IMG/VR virus record: IMGVR_UViG_3300024264_000141
Coordinates: 1 to 27,131 of that record
Reading direction: 5' to 3' (one strand)
DNA from: a virus
Length of the DNA stretch: 27,131 bases
In this document: positions 14,493 to 22,956 of the stretch, piece after piece
How the letters are laid out: every line of letters starts with the position of its first letter
Position numbering within the stretch: the first letter of the stretch is position 1
Translations under genes and position numbers: made by a program
Notes under the pieces: model-generated
The model's input: the letters and a program-made list of their open reading frames with translations, nothing else
The model's database searches: none
What the model was told of the DNA's origin: nothing

Positions 14493-15436
14493 TTTACGTA
14501 ATTCCTTAAATGTTTCCATGCTAAACCTTGTTTTACTTCATCTAAGGTCCAATGGATCTGTGCTATGCGTCTGATCCATAGTTCTCTATCAAACTCTTTA
14601 GGAGATTCTATATCTTGCCATTTTTCTAAATTAACACCTTTGATTTGAGCACCATCTGGATCTGTTACCAATGTGGGTATACCTTCTATCACTGATGCCA
14701 CAGTTGGACTTGAATTATGACCAACAACTGCATGAGCATGAGCAAATTCGTCTATTAAATTCTTAGCACCGCTGATTACAATGTTTTGATAAGTTGATTG
14801 TCCACTGTTTATCCATTGTCTTACAAGAGAAACCCATTGTTTAGATGATTTATCTCCTGGATGAAATCTTATTCTAATTTCTTTTTTTGTAAAACTTCTT
14901 ATTTGTTGAATTGCGTGTTGCAACCAAACATTTACTTTTAATCCTCCCATGCTCCATCCGCCATCTCTTTGACAACAGATTAAAATGTATTTGCCTCCGC
15001 CCAATCTCCAAGGTTTTAAATCTATACCTAAATCTTTTTTAATTACTTCCCAACGCAATGGGTCTGGATTATCATAACAATATTCTGCTGTGTTAGGAAA
15101 AATTCCATCATAACCATAACGTAAATAATTTTTTGATTGAGTAGGATCAGCATACAAAAATAAACTTGAATCCACAATCATGGTGCGTTTGTTTCTTTTT
15201 TGCTGTTGTTCAAACACAGTTTTTCTCAACATAAGATGTCTGTGTTTTTGAGGTTGCTGATGCACAAATCCTTGCAACACAGAAACATCTGCTGGAATCA
15301 CTGTCCAAGAATTACTTATTATCCCTTTATCTCCGCATCTATTCACACCTTCAATAAAGTTTTTTATTATCAAAGGCTTTTGTGGTTTTTTATTTCCAGG
15401 CGGAATAACTTTCATATAACCTACAACACTTATCAT
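14489..15436 (-). CDS. Capsule-synthesis-like (KpsC/KpsS-fold) glycosyltransferase
   Basis: 315 aa; ATG at 15436 overlaps the upstream stop as ATGA. The N-terminal half holds VIPADVSVLQGFVHQ and a short Rossmann-like strand TMIVDSSLF. LGIDLKPW near 136-143 matches the 13666 relative. The C-terminal domain has IRIRFHPGDKSS with His192-Pro193, and AVVGHNSSPTVASVIEGIPT at 236-255. Then follows SPKEFDRELWIRRIAQIHWT, again the shared tail. The His-Pro and the Ser/Asn loop before a helix are the features expected for nucleotide-sugar binding in this fold, so activity is plausible. It is preceded by the 15433 relative and followed by a DGD glycosyltransferase. Confidence 0.68.
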   Translation of the reverse strand: MISVVGYMKVIPPGNKKPQKPLIIKNFIEGVNRCGDKGIISNSWTVIPADVSVLQGFVHQQPQKHRHLMLRKTVFEQQQKRNKRTMIVDSSLFLYADPTQSKNYLRYGYDGIFPNTAEYCYDNPDPLRWEVIKKDLGIDLKPWRLGGGKYILICCQRDGGWSMGGLKVNVWLQHAIQQIRSFTKKEIRIRFHPGDKSSKQWVSLVRQWINSGQSTYQNIVISGAKNLIDEFAHAHAVVGHNSSPTVASVIEGIPTLVTDPDGAQIKGVNLEKWQDIESPKEFDRELWIRRIAQIHWTLDEVKQGLAWKHLRNYVK

Positions 15437-16230
15437 AATAGTCCGTGTTCCTTCATTATCCGCACTGCTTGACCACTACCAAGTTCACTGATATGATATT
15501 GACAGTATGCCAACCAATGTTGCCATTTGTGTACTTGGTCTCTGTTTGGATAAAATGGTGATTCTATCTTACTTAGATCCTGTGATACTACACTGTCTGC
15601 CGCAGTTTTTTCCATAGTGAATGCTGGCACACCTGCACACACACTTTCAATAGCCGCTATGGATTGATAAGTTACTGTGGCATAAATTTTTTCTTTGATT
15701 AAGAATTTTGGCACACTGCCTTCACCAACTCTCTGATACCTTTTGCCTTTATCTCTTATAATAATTTCTCTATCAGTATATTTTTTTAATGTGTTTATGG
15801 TCTCAGCAACCCACTGGTCTCTGCTGATGTTGTAATATTTACAAGGCTTTTCGCTTGGCACAACTAACAAAATTTTACCTTTGTGATTTTTACGCCATTC
15901 AACAAATTCTAATTCAGGACTTCTTGATTGTATCTTCCTCCAACGATCGTCAGGCACATCAAACACCAAACTGTGTTGTACATCATTTTTTACAATTCTA
16001 TGATACAGTTTCTTTTTTATAAGATTACCCACATATCCTGTGTCGATATAATAAAATGGTCTACCTGTCTTTATACACTCTCTGATTATTTTTCTTTTGG
16101 CAAGACTTCTAAAACTAACTGTGTTTTCTATTGGTGTACTTTTAATATTTTCCCATGGAAGATAATGAGCGCCTAAACCGCTGTTCCAATGTTGTAGTAT
16201 TTCATCCTGACCATCAAAGTAATAGTGCAT
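15433..16230 (-). CDS. Capsule-synthesis-like (KpsC/KpsS-fold) protein lacking the His-Pro motif
   Basis: 265 aa from ATG at 16230, one base after the stop of the gene upstream; a GTG at 16239 is possible. The N-terminal part has YYIDTGYVGNLIKKKLYHRI, the same layout as the remote relative at 339-1175. The C-terminal domain has REIIIRDKGKRYQ where its relatives carry His-Pro, so that motif is replaced by a basic stretch. YATVTYQSIAAIESVCAGVP and SPFYPNRDQVHKWQHWLAYC complete the shared pattern. It and the 1175 gene form one subgroup, the 13666 and 15436 genes the other. With the key motif missing it may bind a sugar nucleotide without transferring it, or use a different donor. Confidence 0.63.
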   Translation of the reverse strand: MHYYFDGQDEILQHWNSGLGAHYLPWENIKSTPIENTVSFRSLAKRKIIRECIKTGRPFYYIDTGYVGNLIKKKLYHRIVKNDVQHSLVFDVPDDRWRKIQSRSPELEFVEWRKNHKGKILLVVPSEKPCKYYNISRDQWVAETINTLKKYTDREIIIRDKGKRYQRVGEGSVPKFLIKEKIYATVTYQSIAAIESVCAGVPAFTMEKTAADSVVSQDLSKIESPFYPNRDQVHKWQHWLAYCQYHISELGSGQAVRIMKEHGLL

Positions 16231-16231
16231 A

Positions 16232-16915
16232 TCATTCACTGTTCATCATTGTGTTAAGGTATTTTTTCCAAACATCACCGTATTCGCAATTACGATAATT
16301 TTTGAACCAAGGTCCGCCTTCCGTGTAGTGCAAGGCATTGGGCTCACCATCTTGTGGAGTTTTGTACCAACCCACAAGCCAATTCCAACTGTGATCCAGC
16401 GAGCCTATTTCTTCGTCTTTCAACCATGAAAATCTATGAAAATATGCTCCATCATAATTAGGATTGTTTACTAAATCCACTGTTAATTTTTCGTTTGATT
16501 TGTGTCCACAGTTGTACAGCACAACAGAACTCCAATTTTTTCTTGGATACACAGTTTGTTTTTGCCCATCCATCTTAATTCCTGGTTTAGGAGTGTAGTC
16601 GTGTTTTACACACATCACAGCATATTTTTCATCTGCTTGGCTAAAAAGTTCTTTGATATCTTTTAAAAAGATTATATCCGAATCGCAAAACAATGCCCAA
16701 CCTTTATAATTTTCTAATGCTGGTATTAAAAATCTTGTGAATGTAAACTCTGTTGAAGCCAAATGGTCCAGTTCTCTCCAGTACCACTTGTCTTGTCGTA
16801 GTGTTTGTTGATTCAATGGCACAATTTCTGTGTCTGGTGAATGTGAGTTAATTGAATGCTCACATACTTGATATGCAATATCTTCTCTAGTGTCATACCC
16901 TACATAAACTTTCAT
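16232..16915 (-). CDS. GT-A glycosyltransferase with DSD motif, GT8-like
   Basis: 227 aa from ATG at 16915. The frame extends 31 codons upstream, but that part reads as out-of-phase overlap with the previous gene. MKVYVGYDTREDIAYQVCEH is a classic start for phage nucleotide-diphospho-sugar transferases. Asp78-Ser-Asp80 in WALFCDSDIIF is the metal/donor motif, and SWNWLVGWY followed by NALHYTEGGPWF resembles the C-terminal acceptor region with the His-containing HxxG-like turn of GT8 enzymes. It begins a new late-type unit: AATAAATA ends 8 bases before its ATG. The next gene follows with one base between. Sugar unknown. Confidence 0.75.
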   Translation of the reverse strand: MKVYVGYDTREDIAYQVCEHSINSHSPDTEIVPLNQQTLRQDKWYWRELDHLASTEFTFTRFLIPALENYKGWALFCDSDIIFLKDIKELFSQADEKYAVMCVKHDYTPKPGIKMDGQKQTVYPRKNWSSVVLYNCGHKSNEKLTVDLVNNPNYDGAYFHRFSWLKDEEIGSLDHSWNWLVGWYKTPQDGEPNALHYTEGGPWFKNYRNCEYGDVWKKYLNTMMNSE

Positions 16916-16923
16916 ATTGAAAT

Positions 16924-16931
16924 ATTTATTG
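16924..16931 (-). promoter_or_regulatory. T4-like late promoter element inside the glycan block
   Basis: AATAAATA on the minus strand in the 22-base gap between the genes ending at 16938 and starting at 16915. It is flanked by CCA before and TTTCA after, nearly as at 25933-25940 (CCAATAAATATTCA). The ATG is 8 bases downstream and there is no Shine-Dalgarno. Confidence 0.6.
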
Positions 16932-16937
16932 GCAAAT

Positions 16938-17603
16938 TTACAGTGAAGTAGTAGATTTGGTGCCTTGTGTTTTGGTAAAAAAAGGTTTGTACACATACAA
17001 CCATTCACATAATTGTTTACACATTATGGCATCGTTGGGCCACCACCCTATGCTGTCTTGTTTTTCAATTATGTCTCGAGCCGCCCAGGGTGTGATCACA
17101 TAAGCCGAGTGTCCTGGCAGTCCTTGAGGAATATTTTCTGGTGCTACCCAAGGCACTGTGTTAAATCCTTCTTTTACCTTATTGGAATAGTCTTTTGATT
17201 TGAATGTTGCACCCTTAGGATCATTTATGCTGTATGCTCCTACATTTAAAGTTGTACTAGGTGCTTCAAATTTGTGTGTGAATATTGCATCATGTTCTAA
17301 TATCATAATAGGTTCATTAATACCAACACAATGTTTCCAGAGTTTGTAATGACTTTGTGCCGCGGCTATACGTTTATTATTGTCATATGTTTTGTAGGGT
17401 GTTAACAATAAATTTGTTTTTGAACAAGTGATCTTCTTGCCTGTGGGCCAAGTCCATGCAACAGGAAAAATTGTTTCAGGAGTTGTGGCATCGAACAGTG
17501 TGGCTTCGATATCACTTTCTGTGTCTTGGATACTTTGTAAGCAACGTTCAGCATATGACAAACTCCAAACATCTTTCATCAGAGTTATAATAAATGCTTT
17601 CAT
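16938..17603 (-). CDS. GT25-like glycosyltransferase (LPS-type)
   Basis: 221 aa; ATG at 17603 overlaps the upstream stop as ATGA. MKAFIITLMKDVWSLSYAER is the typical beginning of family 25 enzymes, which add galactose or related sugars to lipooligosaccharide or collagen. The family's acidic motif appears as Leu102-Glu-His-Asp105 in IMILEHDAIF, and the preceding SHYKLWKHCV matches the SHxxLWxxC block shared with the GT25-like genes at 23729 and 25186. GHSAYVITPWAARDII is the usual region after it. The three are likely divergent duplicates. Length fits the small family form. Confidence 0.75.
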   Translation of the reverse strand: MKAFIITLMKDVWSLSYAERCLQSIQDTESDIEATLFDATTPETIFPVAWTWPTGKKITCSKTNLLLTPYKTYDNNKRIAAAQSHYKLWKHCVGINEPIMILEHDAIFTHKFEAPSTTLNVGAYSINDPKGATFKSKDYSNKVKEGFNTVPWVAPENIPQGLPGHSAYVITPWAARDIIEKQDSIGWWPNDAIMCKQLCEWLYVYKPFFTKTQGTKSTTSL

Positions 17604-18202
17604 TTTTTAATCTTTAATATGTAACTGTCAGGAATTTTAGAACTACTGAAATCGTGTTCTGTTACTTTAAATTTACTAATTGAATCGATTAATTTATTAA
17701 ATTTTTCCATAGTAAACTCTTTTGAATGTTTTTTAACCCACCAATGCGACATATTATTTCCTTTGTTTAACATCCAAACATCTTCTATATAATATGATCC
17801 TGTAGGTTTTAAAAAATCAATTAAATTTTCAAAGGTTAATCTTTGACCTTCAGGTGTATGTAGTCCATCATCAATGATAAAATCGAATTGAATATTTAGA
17901 TTTTTAAAATTTTCTTTACAATTTAGTGAAGTACTATCAACTTTGAACCATTGTACACGGTTGTTTTTTAATGCAGGAATTTTTTCTGGGACTACTCTTT
18001 CAAATGTGTCTGCTGTGTAAATTTGTGCTTTATCAAAATAGTCAATCCAGGATTGAGTACTTTCACCTTTGAACGTTCCAATTTCTAATATTTTAATATC
18101 CTGATTTTTGAATTCACTAAAATCTTTTTCATATAGTTCATAATATCTATGTTTAGTAGCCTTATCACATTTGTTTTTTATAAAAATTTCTTTTAAACTC
18201 AT
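17600..18202 (-). CDS. SAM-dependent methyltransferase, class I
   Basis: 200 aa; ATG at 18202, one base after the previous stop. The SAM-binding glycine motif is ILEIGTFKGES at 38-48, and FDFIIDDGLHTPEGQRLTFE holds the acidic post-II motif and His typical of sugar- and natural-product O-methyltransferases or cephalosporin-hydroxylase-like proteins. PTGSYYIEDVWML follows. It adjoins another methyltransferase (18204) with the same E-I-G-T-F-x-G core, so the pair look like old duplicates. Within a glycosyltransferase operon the likely target is a sugar hydroxyl, by inference. Confidence 0.75.
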   Translation of the reverse strand: MSLKEIFIKNKCDKATKHRYYELYEKDFSEFKNQDIKILEIGTFKGESTQSWIDYFDKAQIYTADTFERVVPEKIPALKNNRVQWFKVDSTSLNCKENFKNLNIQFDFIIDDGLHTPEGQRLTFENLIDFLKPTGSYYIEDVWMLNKGNNMSHWWVKKHSKEFTMEKFNKLIDSISKFKVTEHDFSSSKIPDSYILKIKK

Positions 18203-18203
18203 T

Positions 18204-18764
18204 TTATTTCTTTCCTAATACAGTGTAGCCTGCGTTTACAGTGTGTCTATAAACAAGTTTCCAATCTTGATGAGACGATAAAAAATTTTGTACAGATTTC
18301 CATAATCTTGGAAATAGTGTTGTATCGTGTAGAACAATAGTTTGTATTGTCCACGGAGCATATTTGTCCAATTCTTTTGCCACGTGTTTAGGGTTATGAT
18401 ATCCGTCTATTAAAAGTACTTCCGTTTTTTTATCTATGTTATATTTCAACGAATCAGTCTGAATCATTTTAAATTCTATTTGATTTTGTTGTGCGTGTGT
18501 TTCAAAAATATGTTTGTGAGGATTAATATGAACAAAGTCGAGATCAATAGTTTCGATGTATGGGATCATATTCATCATTGCTGTAGATGTAGAAGCACCT
18601 TGAAACGTTCCTATTTCTCTATAAGATTGAGAGTTTTTTGTTAATCTAGAAATTTCGTCTAGATAATCTGTGTATTGTTCTCCATGTGCTTTCTGCAACT
18701 GTTGTTTTAACGAGGTTTGATACTCATTAATGTTTTTTGCTTCTTTAAGATTTGCTACTATCAT
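18204..18764 (-). CDS. SAM-dependent methyltransferase, class I (Methyltransf_24-like)
   Basis: 186 aa from ATG at 18764, an ATGA overlap with the upstream gene; a start 7 codons earlier is possible but less compact. REIGTFQGAST at 49-59 is the SAM-binding loop. IDLDFVHINPH follows where the acidic residue contacts the ribose, and VLLIDGYHNPKHVAKELDKY is the Asp-Gly-x-His motif characteristic of this subgroup, followed by VLHDTT. These features are those of small O-methyltransferases found in surface-glycan loci. It directly precedes the related 17600 gene. Confidence 0.78.
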   Translation of the reverse strand: MIVANLKEAKNINEYQTSLKQQLQKAHGEQYTDYLDEISRLTKNSQSYREIGTFQGASTSTAMMNMIPYIETIDLDFVHINPHKHIFETHAQQNQIEFKMIQTDSLKYNIDKKTEVLLIDGYHNPKHVAKELDKYAPWTIQTIVLHDTTLFPRLWKSVQNFLSSHQDWKLVYRHTVNAGYTVLGKK

Positions 18765-19576
18765 AATATACCTTCCACTTTCCATTCTGATCTTGCTGAA
18801 TTAGTGATATGATATAATTGTTCATCACTAAAATAATCTGCACTACTTAATTGAATATGAACAAATTTAGTTAATGCGTTCCTACTATCATTCACTGGAT
18901 CTTGTAATGCTAAAGGACCACGGACACCGTGAACATAATTATTCCAGCCATTATCCATTTCAGTATATTCACTATGCGTTACCATCATGGCATGAAAATA
19001 ATTCTGATCCACACTGTAGAACCTACCCAAGCCACAGGCTCTAATATAATCCATATATTCTTTAAAAGGTACAAACTTTTCTCGAGCAAGTTGCATACCT
19101 TTCTTTGTAAACATCACCATACCAGCATTATAAACTTTGAGATAACCGTCAGCATCTCGAGGCATAGTTGCACCGTATTTTGATTTGATCGCTTGAGCCC
19201 ACCGTTCATCACTTTTCTTGTTTATGTTTTTACCTATAGTTGTAGATTCTCGATACTTACCTTGAAAAGGTTCAGTACAGATGCCAAAGTCTTTGATTGG
19301 CTCGTCAAAAATATTTGTAGTCAAGTTCTCAACTGGAAACACGTCTAGATCAATTACACAGACTTTATCGTATTCAAGGAATGAATCGTCTAACATAGGA
19401 TTTAACCATTCAAAATACATACCGTCTTTACGAACATGCTTACTGGCAATATTAGGACTTATATCTAATCTGTAATCTGCCCCAATTTTTTCTGCATATT
19501 CTCTAAAAAGTTTTTCACTGTACCTACAACCAGGTCTCATTTCACCAGCCCATACTTGATAAATCAAATTTTTCAT
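18761..19576 (-). CDS. GT-A-like glycosyltransferase with DLD motif
   Basis: 271 aa; ATG at 19576, ATGA overlap with the gene upstream. MKNLIYQVWAGEMRPGCRYS opens the protein, then Asp76-Leu-Asp78 in VCVIDLDVFPVEN is the DxD. YNAGMVMFTKKGMQLA is the asparagine-containing donor-site segment seen in GT8-type folds, and YSVDQNYFHAMM holds the Asp that usually positions the acceptor. Its opening is close to those of the 22297 and 22953 genes (LxQ/V-xxG), so these three probably share ancestry. Substrate unknown. Confidence 0.72.
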   Translation of the reverse strand: MKNLIYQVWAGEMRPGCRYSEKLFREYAEKIGADYRLDISPNIASKHVRKDGMYFEWLNPMLDDSFLEYDKVCVIDLDVFPVENLTTNIFDEPIKDFGICTEPFQGKYRESTTIGKNINKKSDERWAQAIKSKYGATMPRDADGYLKVYNAGMVMFTKKGMQLAREKFVPFKEYMDYIRACGLGRFYSVDQNYFHAMMVTHSEYTEMDNGWNNYVHGVRGPLALQDPVNDSRNALTKFVHIQLSSADYFSDEQLYHITNSARSEWKVEGIL

Positions 19577-20727
19577 TTTATTTCCTCTGCTAATTTCACG
19601 TCTATAACATCTTTTGGTTCATTCCGTATTTTTTTCATATTTTTTATAACATCTAGAGACACATATTTAAATCCATTGTAATATAGATGATACATTGGAT
19701 TATTAAAAATCTCGTCTATAGTTAATTTATAGAGTGTTCCTACATATTGATTATGAGAGTCAACGGGTGGATTATTAAAATAAATTAGATCTATATCTTT
19801 ACAATCTCTTAAACCGTATAGCGATAATACAGTTGAACCAGTCATAATTGTATTGTCGTCTGATTTTGTATCAGACATTAGTTTTTTGTAATTAGGAAAC
19901 AAAACGTCTTTTCTATTATTAAGGAAATGTATGCTATTGTCATTGAATACTGTTTTTGCTATACGAATCGTGTCTATATGATAATCATTAATGTGAACAG
20001 AATGGTTACCAACTTTGAATAATGCTCTAATCTCTTTTTTCATTTCTTTAACAGTTTCAAGATTTTTTGCATCTATCAACACAAAGGTTACTTTACTCAT
20101 TCCTCTAAAACACTGCTTACATTTTTTTCTTATTCCTTTTTCGTTAGCCCAACCATCAGAAAGGTATATTTCTTTTACTAAACCAAGTTGTCCTGTGGCA
20201 TTTAATACTTCAGATGATTTATAAAATATATTAGAGTGTTTCTCAATTATATTCATTACTTCCTCCATGCGTGTATGAGCAATAGGAAATAAACATATGA
20301 CATGAGTATTGGATTTAAGTTTTGCATATTCTAATGCAGTTCTTTGTAAGATATGATTTTGTAATCCTTTTTTATGAAAGACTTTGTAATCGGCCTCAAT
20401 AGGATAATTTTCATTTGAATTTGTATTTCTAGTATTAATAGGTCTTTGATGATATAACGCGGCGGCTAATCTGTGAGCACCATTGGCAATATGTCCGTCA
20501 GGATTCACAGGAACTGGTTCATCGACGGTGTTGTTTATAATCGATTTAAATGCATTATCAAATTCTTCAAACCCATTCTTTTTTGGATTTCTTTCATGAA
20601 AACCATTCCAAATTTTGAGATGTTCTTTGTATGCATTTTTATAAAATTCACTTGATAAATTTGCCGCATACAGATATTTGACTACAACATCAAATCGTTT
20701 GTGCGTTAATAAATCAGTTGGGTTCAT
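19573..20727 (-). CDS. ParB-like domain fused to nucleotidyltransferase-like domain
   Basis: 384 aa; ATG at 20727, ATGA overlap. Residues 71-92 (VPVNPDGHIANGAHRLAAAL) match the ParB/sulfiredoxin-type nucleotide-binding pattern, a strand then DGxxxNGxHR. The C-terminal part has TGSTVLSLYGLRDCKDIDLI at 296-315: Gly-Ser, twelve residues, then Asp311-Ile-Asp313, the pol-beta-superfamily nucleotidyltransferase motif. LxLIDAKNLE in the middle and a Cys-x2-Cys (KKCKQC near 211-216) are further marks. Proteins with a ParB-like NG-HR box occur in bacterial surface-polysaccharide loci, where their role is unclear. A nucleotidyltransferase could activate a sugar phosphate, or modify a protein; this is inference. 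Neighbours are a methyltransferase and a glycosyltransferase. Confidence 0.62.
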   Translation of the reverse strand: MNPTDLLTHKRFDVVVKYLYAANLSSEFYKNAYKEHLKIWNGFHERNPKKNGFEEFDNAFKSIINNTVDEPVPVNPDGHIANGAHRLAAALYHQRPINTRNTNSNENYPIEADYKVFHKKGLQNHILQRTALEYAKLKSNTHVICLFPIAHTRMEEVMNIIEKHSNIFYKSSEVLNATGQLGLVKEIYLSDGWANEKGIRKKCKQCFRGMSKVTFVLIDAKNLETVKEMKKEIRALFKVGNHSVHINDYHIDTIRIAKTVFNDNSIHFLNNRKDVLFPNYKKLMSDTKSDDNTIMTGSTVLSLYGLRDCKDIDLIYFNNPPVDSHNQYVGTLYKLTIDEIFNNPMYHLYYNGFKYVSLDVIKNMKKIRNEPKDVIDVKLAEEIK

Positions 20728-21449
20728 TTTTTTGATCCTATAAAAAAGGCACCGTTAGTTTTCAGTGGTGCTTGAATTATGTTTACTGTGAAATCTTTGC
20801 TTATGCGTTCTTTTAAATCTTTAAAATATTCCATATTGTCAATACCATCAAACTTATTGTTGTAAAGTATCATTACATGGTCATAAAGATAATACTTTTC
20901 TTCAAGTATGCTTCTATCAGAAAGAGGCATTTCGTTCACACTATGAAATCCAAAAAGAATACTTTTGCTAACTGGATTTAAATCTCCTAATCCAATAAAG
21001 TTTGGAAGATCAAGATTGTGTTGCTTTATATAGTATTCTTGTATTTCATGCATGATTGGGAAATCAGCAATATCAAAATTTCCTTTGTATCCTAACAACT
21101 TTGCCATTCTATAGAAATTACCATACCCACCACCTATATCAGATATATGATCAAAGTCTTTAATCTCTAAACCAAGATGTTCCAACAAGACCATAAGATA
21201 ATGACAATGTTGAGCAGTCCCTTGACTGAATCCTTCGAATAGTTTTGGGTCACCAACTTTTGAATCAAGGACTTTAGGCAAAACTTTATTTAAAAAATAC
21301 TCGTTTTTCCTTACGTAATTTAAATGATTTAATGTATTACCTTTTTGATTTGGACTTATTGTTTTAGAAATAGTTTTATGCTGTAAGAACTTTTCTTTAT
21401 TTTGAAATTCAGATTGAATGTCTACTAACATGCTTTCCCATAACGTCAT
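20724..21449 (-). CDS. Putative sugar O-methyltransferase
   Basis: 241 aa; ATG at 21449, ATGA overlap with the epimerase gene. The SAM motif ISDIGGGYGNF lies at 102-112, with a helical N-terminal region of about 95 residues before it. FDIADFPIMHEIQEYY provides the acidic turn at the end of strand 2, and ILFGFHSVNEMPL the strand-4 segment. This architecture, with a long helical lead and DIGGGxG, is that of the putative sugar O-methyltransferases in bacterial polysaccharide loci. Position next to a sugar epimerase supports that. Target unknown. Confidence 0.72.
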   Translation of the reverse strand: MTLWESMLVDIQSEFQNKEKFLQHKTISKTISPNQKGNTLNHLNYVRKNEYFLNKVLPKVLDSKVGDPKLFEGFSQGTAQHCHYLMVLLEHLGLEIKDFDHISDIGGGYGNFYRMAKLLGYKGNFDIADFPIMHEIQEYYIKQHNLDLPNFIGLGDLNPVSKSILFGFHSVNEMPLSDRSILEEKYYLYDHVMILYNNKFDGIDNMEYFKDLKERISKDFTVNIIQAPLKTNGAFFIGSKK

Positions 21450-22300
21450 ACTTCACGCTCCAAAGCATCTATACACATATCAGCAACTGATTTAGTTTGC
21501 TCGAAGTGAATTGATTTATCTGGTACAGTTGATACAGCAATATCGCCCAGTCGTCTTTCTCTTTCGATGACATGTAGGTTTTTCTTTGATACGTTACACA
21601 TTGTATCGATAACTTCCCTAACAGATACGCCTTCTGGTGATCCAAGACAATCAATAACTCCAGTTGGTTTATTTTCTACCAACTTTTGTAGAGAATCAAC
21701 AATATCTATAACATGGGTATAATTCCTAATACAAGTTCCATCGCGAGTATCATAATCAGTACCAAAGATTTCTAATGTATCAAACTTACCGTTAGCCACC
21801 GCCGCCGCTTTTCTTATCAGATGAGAATATTCGTCATCAAATTTATCAAATCCGTTATTACCACACACATTATAGAACCGAACAAGACTGTGATTCTCTT
21901 TGAACTGTTTTGTGAGTAACTCACCACCGTACTTTGTAGCCGCATATGGTGACGCGGCAGGATCAAATGCTGAACCAGTAGAACAATAAACAAAGTGATC
22001 ACATTCAGCAAAGTCGATCACGTTTTTTGTACCAACTACATTCGTTTCATAATATAACCAAGGATCTTTTACTGATAAAGGAACTTTACCCATTGCCCCA
22101 ATATGCACTACTTTGTCAAACGACATCTTCATTGGAGATGGTTTACGAAAGTCCCAATTAATAATTCGTGATGAATATTTTTCTATGTTATTTTGATTAA
22201 AATTAAAATCAGTGGCGACCACTTCATGACCATGTTCTGCCGCAATTTTAACATAGTGGGCACCAATATATCCGGTAGCACCGGTTACTAATATCTTCAT
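21446..22300 (-). CDS. NAD-dependent epimerase/dehydratase, GalE-type extended SDR
   Basis: 284 aa; ATG at 22300, ATGA overlap with the glycosyltransferase gene upstream. GATGYIG at 7-13 is the NAD-binding glycine motif. Tyr119 and Lys123 in YAATKYGGE are the catalytic YxxxK pair, and STGSAFD just before supplies the Ser/Thr partner. VRFYNVCGNN and IRNYTHVIDIVDSLQKL are typical of UDP-glucose 4-epimerase and its relatives. It converts a nucleotide sugar, probably UDP-linked, giving donor sugars for the glycosyltransferases around it. Full length for the family is about 310-340 aa, so this is slightly short but with all motifs. Confidence 0.88.
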   Translation of the reverse strand: MKILVTGATGYIGAHYVKIAAEHGHEVVATDFNFNQNNIEKYSSRIINWDFRKPSPMKMSFDKVVHIGAMGKVPLSVKDPWLYYETNVVGTKNVIDFAECDHFVYCSTGSAFDPAASPYAATKYGGELLTKQFKENHSLVRFYNVCGNNGFDKFDDEYSHLIRKAAAVANGKFDTLEIFGTDYDTRDGTCIRNYTHVIDIVDSLQKLVENKPTGVIDCLGSPEGVSVREVIDTMCNVSKKNLHVIERERRLGDIAVSTVPDKSIHFEQTKSVADMCIDALEREV

Positions 22301-22956
22301 TCAACAACTCCTTCTTTTTTTAATTGATTTAAAACTTCTATTTTAGAAACTTTTGGTCCTTCTAATTTGAACTTGTGTCTAATATGTATCATTTTTGCTT
22401 TTTCATAACCAGGAAAACAATTTCCCCAGCACCATTCTTCAGATACATCTGCTTGTTTCATTTTGGCTTGACTTGCTAATCTATGTATTATTCCTTCGTC
22501 ATTGAAATTTCCATTAAAGATTTTCATTTCACTATCGACAATAAATTTTCTTAACTGTTTTCTTTGCTGATTTGTAAATTTCCAAAATGCTCCTCCCCAA
22601 AAAGGACCATCCTTATCCATTAATGTTTTATATTTTTTATGTTTTAGCATAGAAGCAAACAATGTCTGTTGAATTGCAGAATTTAATCCAACTCCGGGTA
22701 TATCAAATATATTTTCTTTAACGTGTTTTGTTACAAACATATCGAGATCTACCATTAGCACATCATCATATATGTCAAATTTTTCATCCAGCATTATTAA
22801 TTTTTGACAGCAAGGATTTAATTTTGGTCTAAATTGATTACCTAAAACTAATTCATATGACGCTTTGCAATATTTTGCATAATTCTCCATATTTGCTTTA
22901 GATGCCAATTCTAGAGGACCTAGTTCTCCTGTCCAATGTTGTAAAATTATATTCAT
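22297..22956 (-). CDS. GT-A-like glycosyltransferase with DLD motif
   Basis: 219 aa; ATG at 22956, ATGA overlap with the gene upstream. MNIILQHWTGELGPLELASK opens it, much like the openings of the 18761 and 22953 proteins. Asp70-Leu-Asp72 in VLMVDLDMFV is the donor/metal motif. GPFWGGAFWKFTNQQ and NDEGIIHRLAS take the places of the donor-site Gly/Asn and acceptor-site Asp segments. MIHIRHKFKLEG near the C-terminus has the His and basic residues expected for diphosphate contact. Substrate unknown. Confidence 0.7.
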   Translation of the reverse strand: MNIILQHWTGELGPLELASKANMENYAKYCKASYELVLGNQFRPKLNPCCQKLIMLDEKFDIYDDVLMVDLDMFVTKHVKENIFDIPGVGLNSAIQQTLFASMLKHKKYKTLMDKDGPFWGGAFWKFTNQQRKQLRKFIVDSEMKIFNGNFNDEGIIHRLASQAKMKQADVSEEWCWGNCFPGYEKAKMIHIRHKFKLEGPKVSKIEVLNQLKKEGVVE

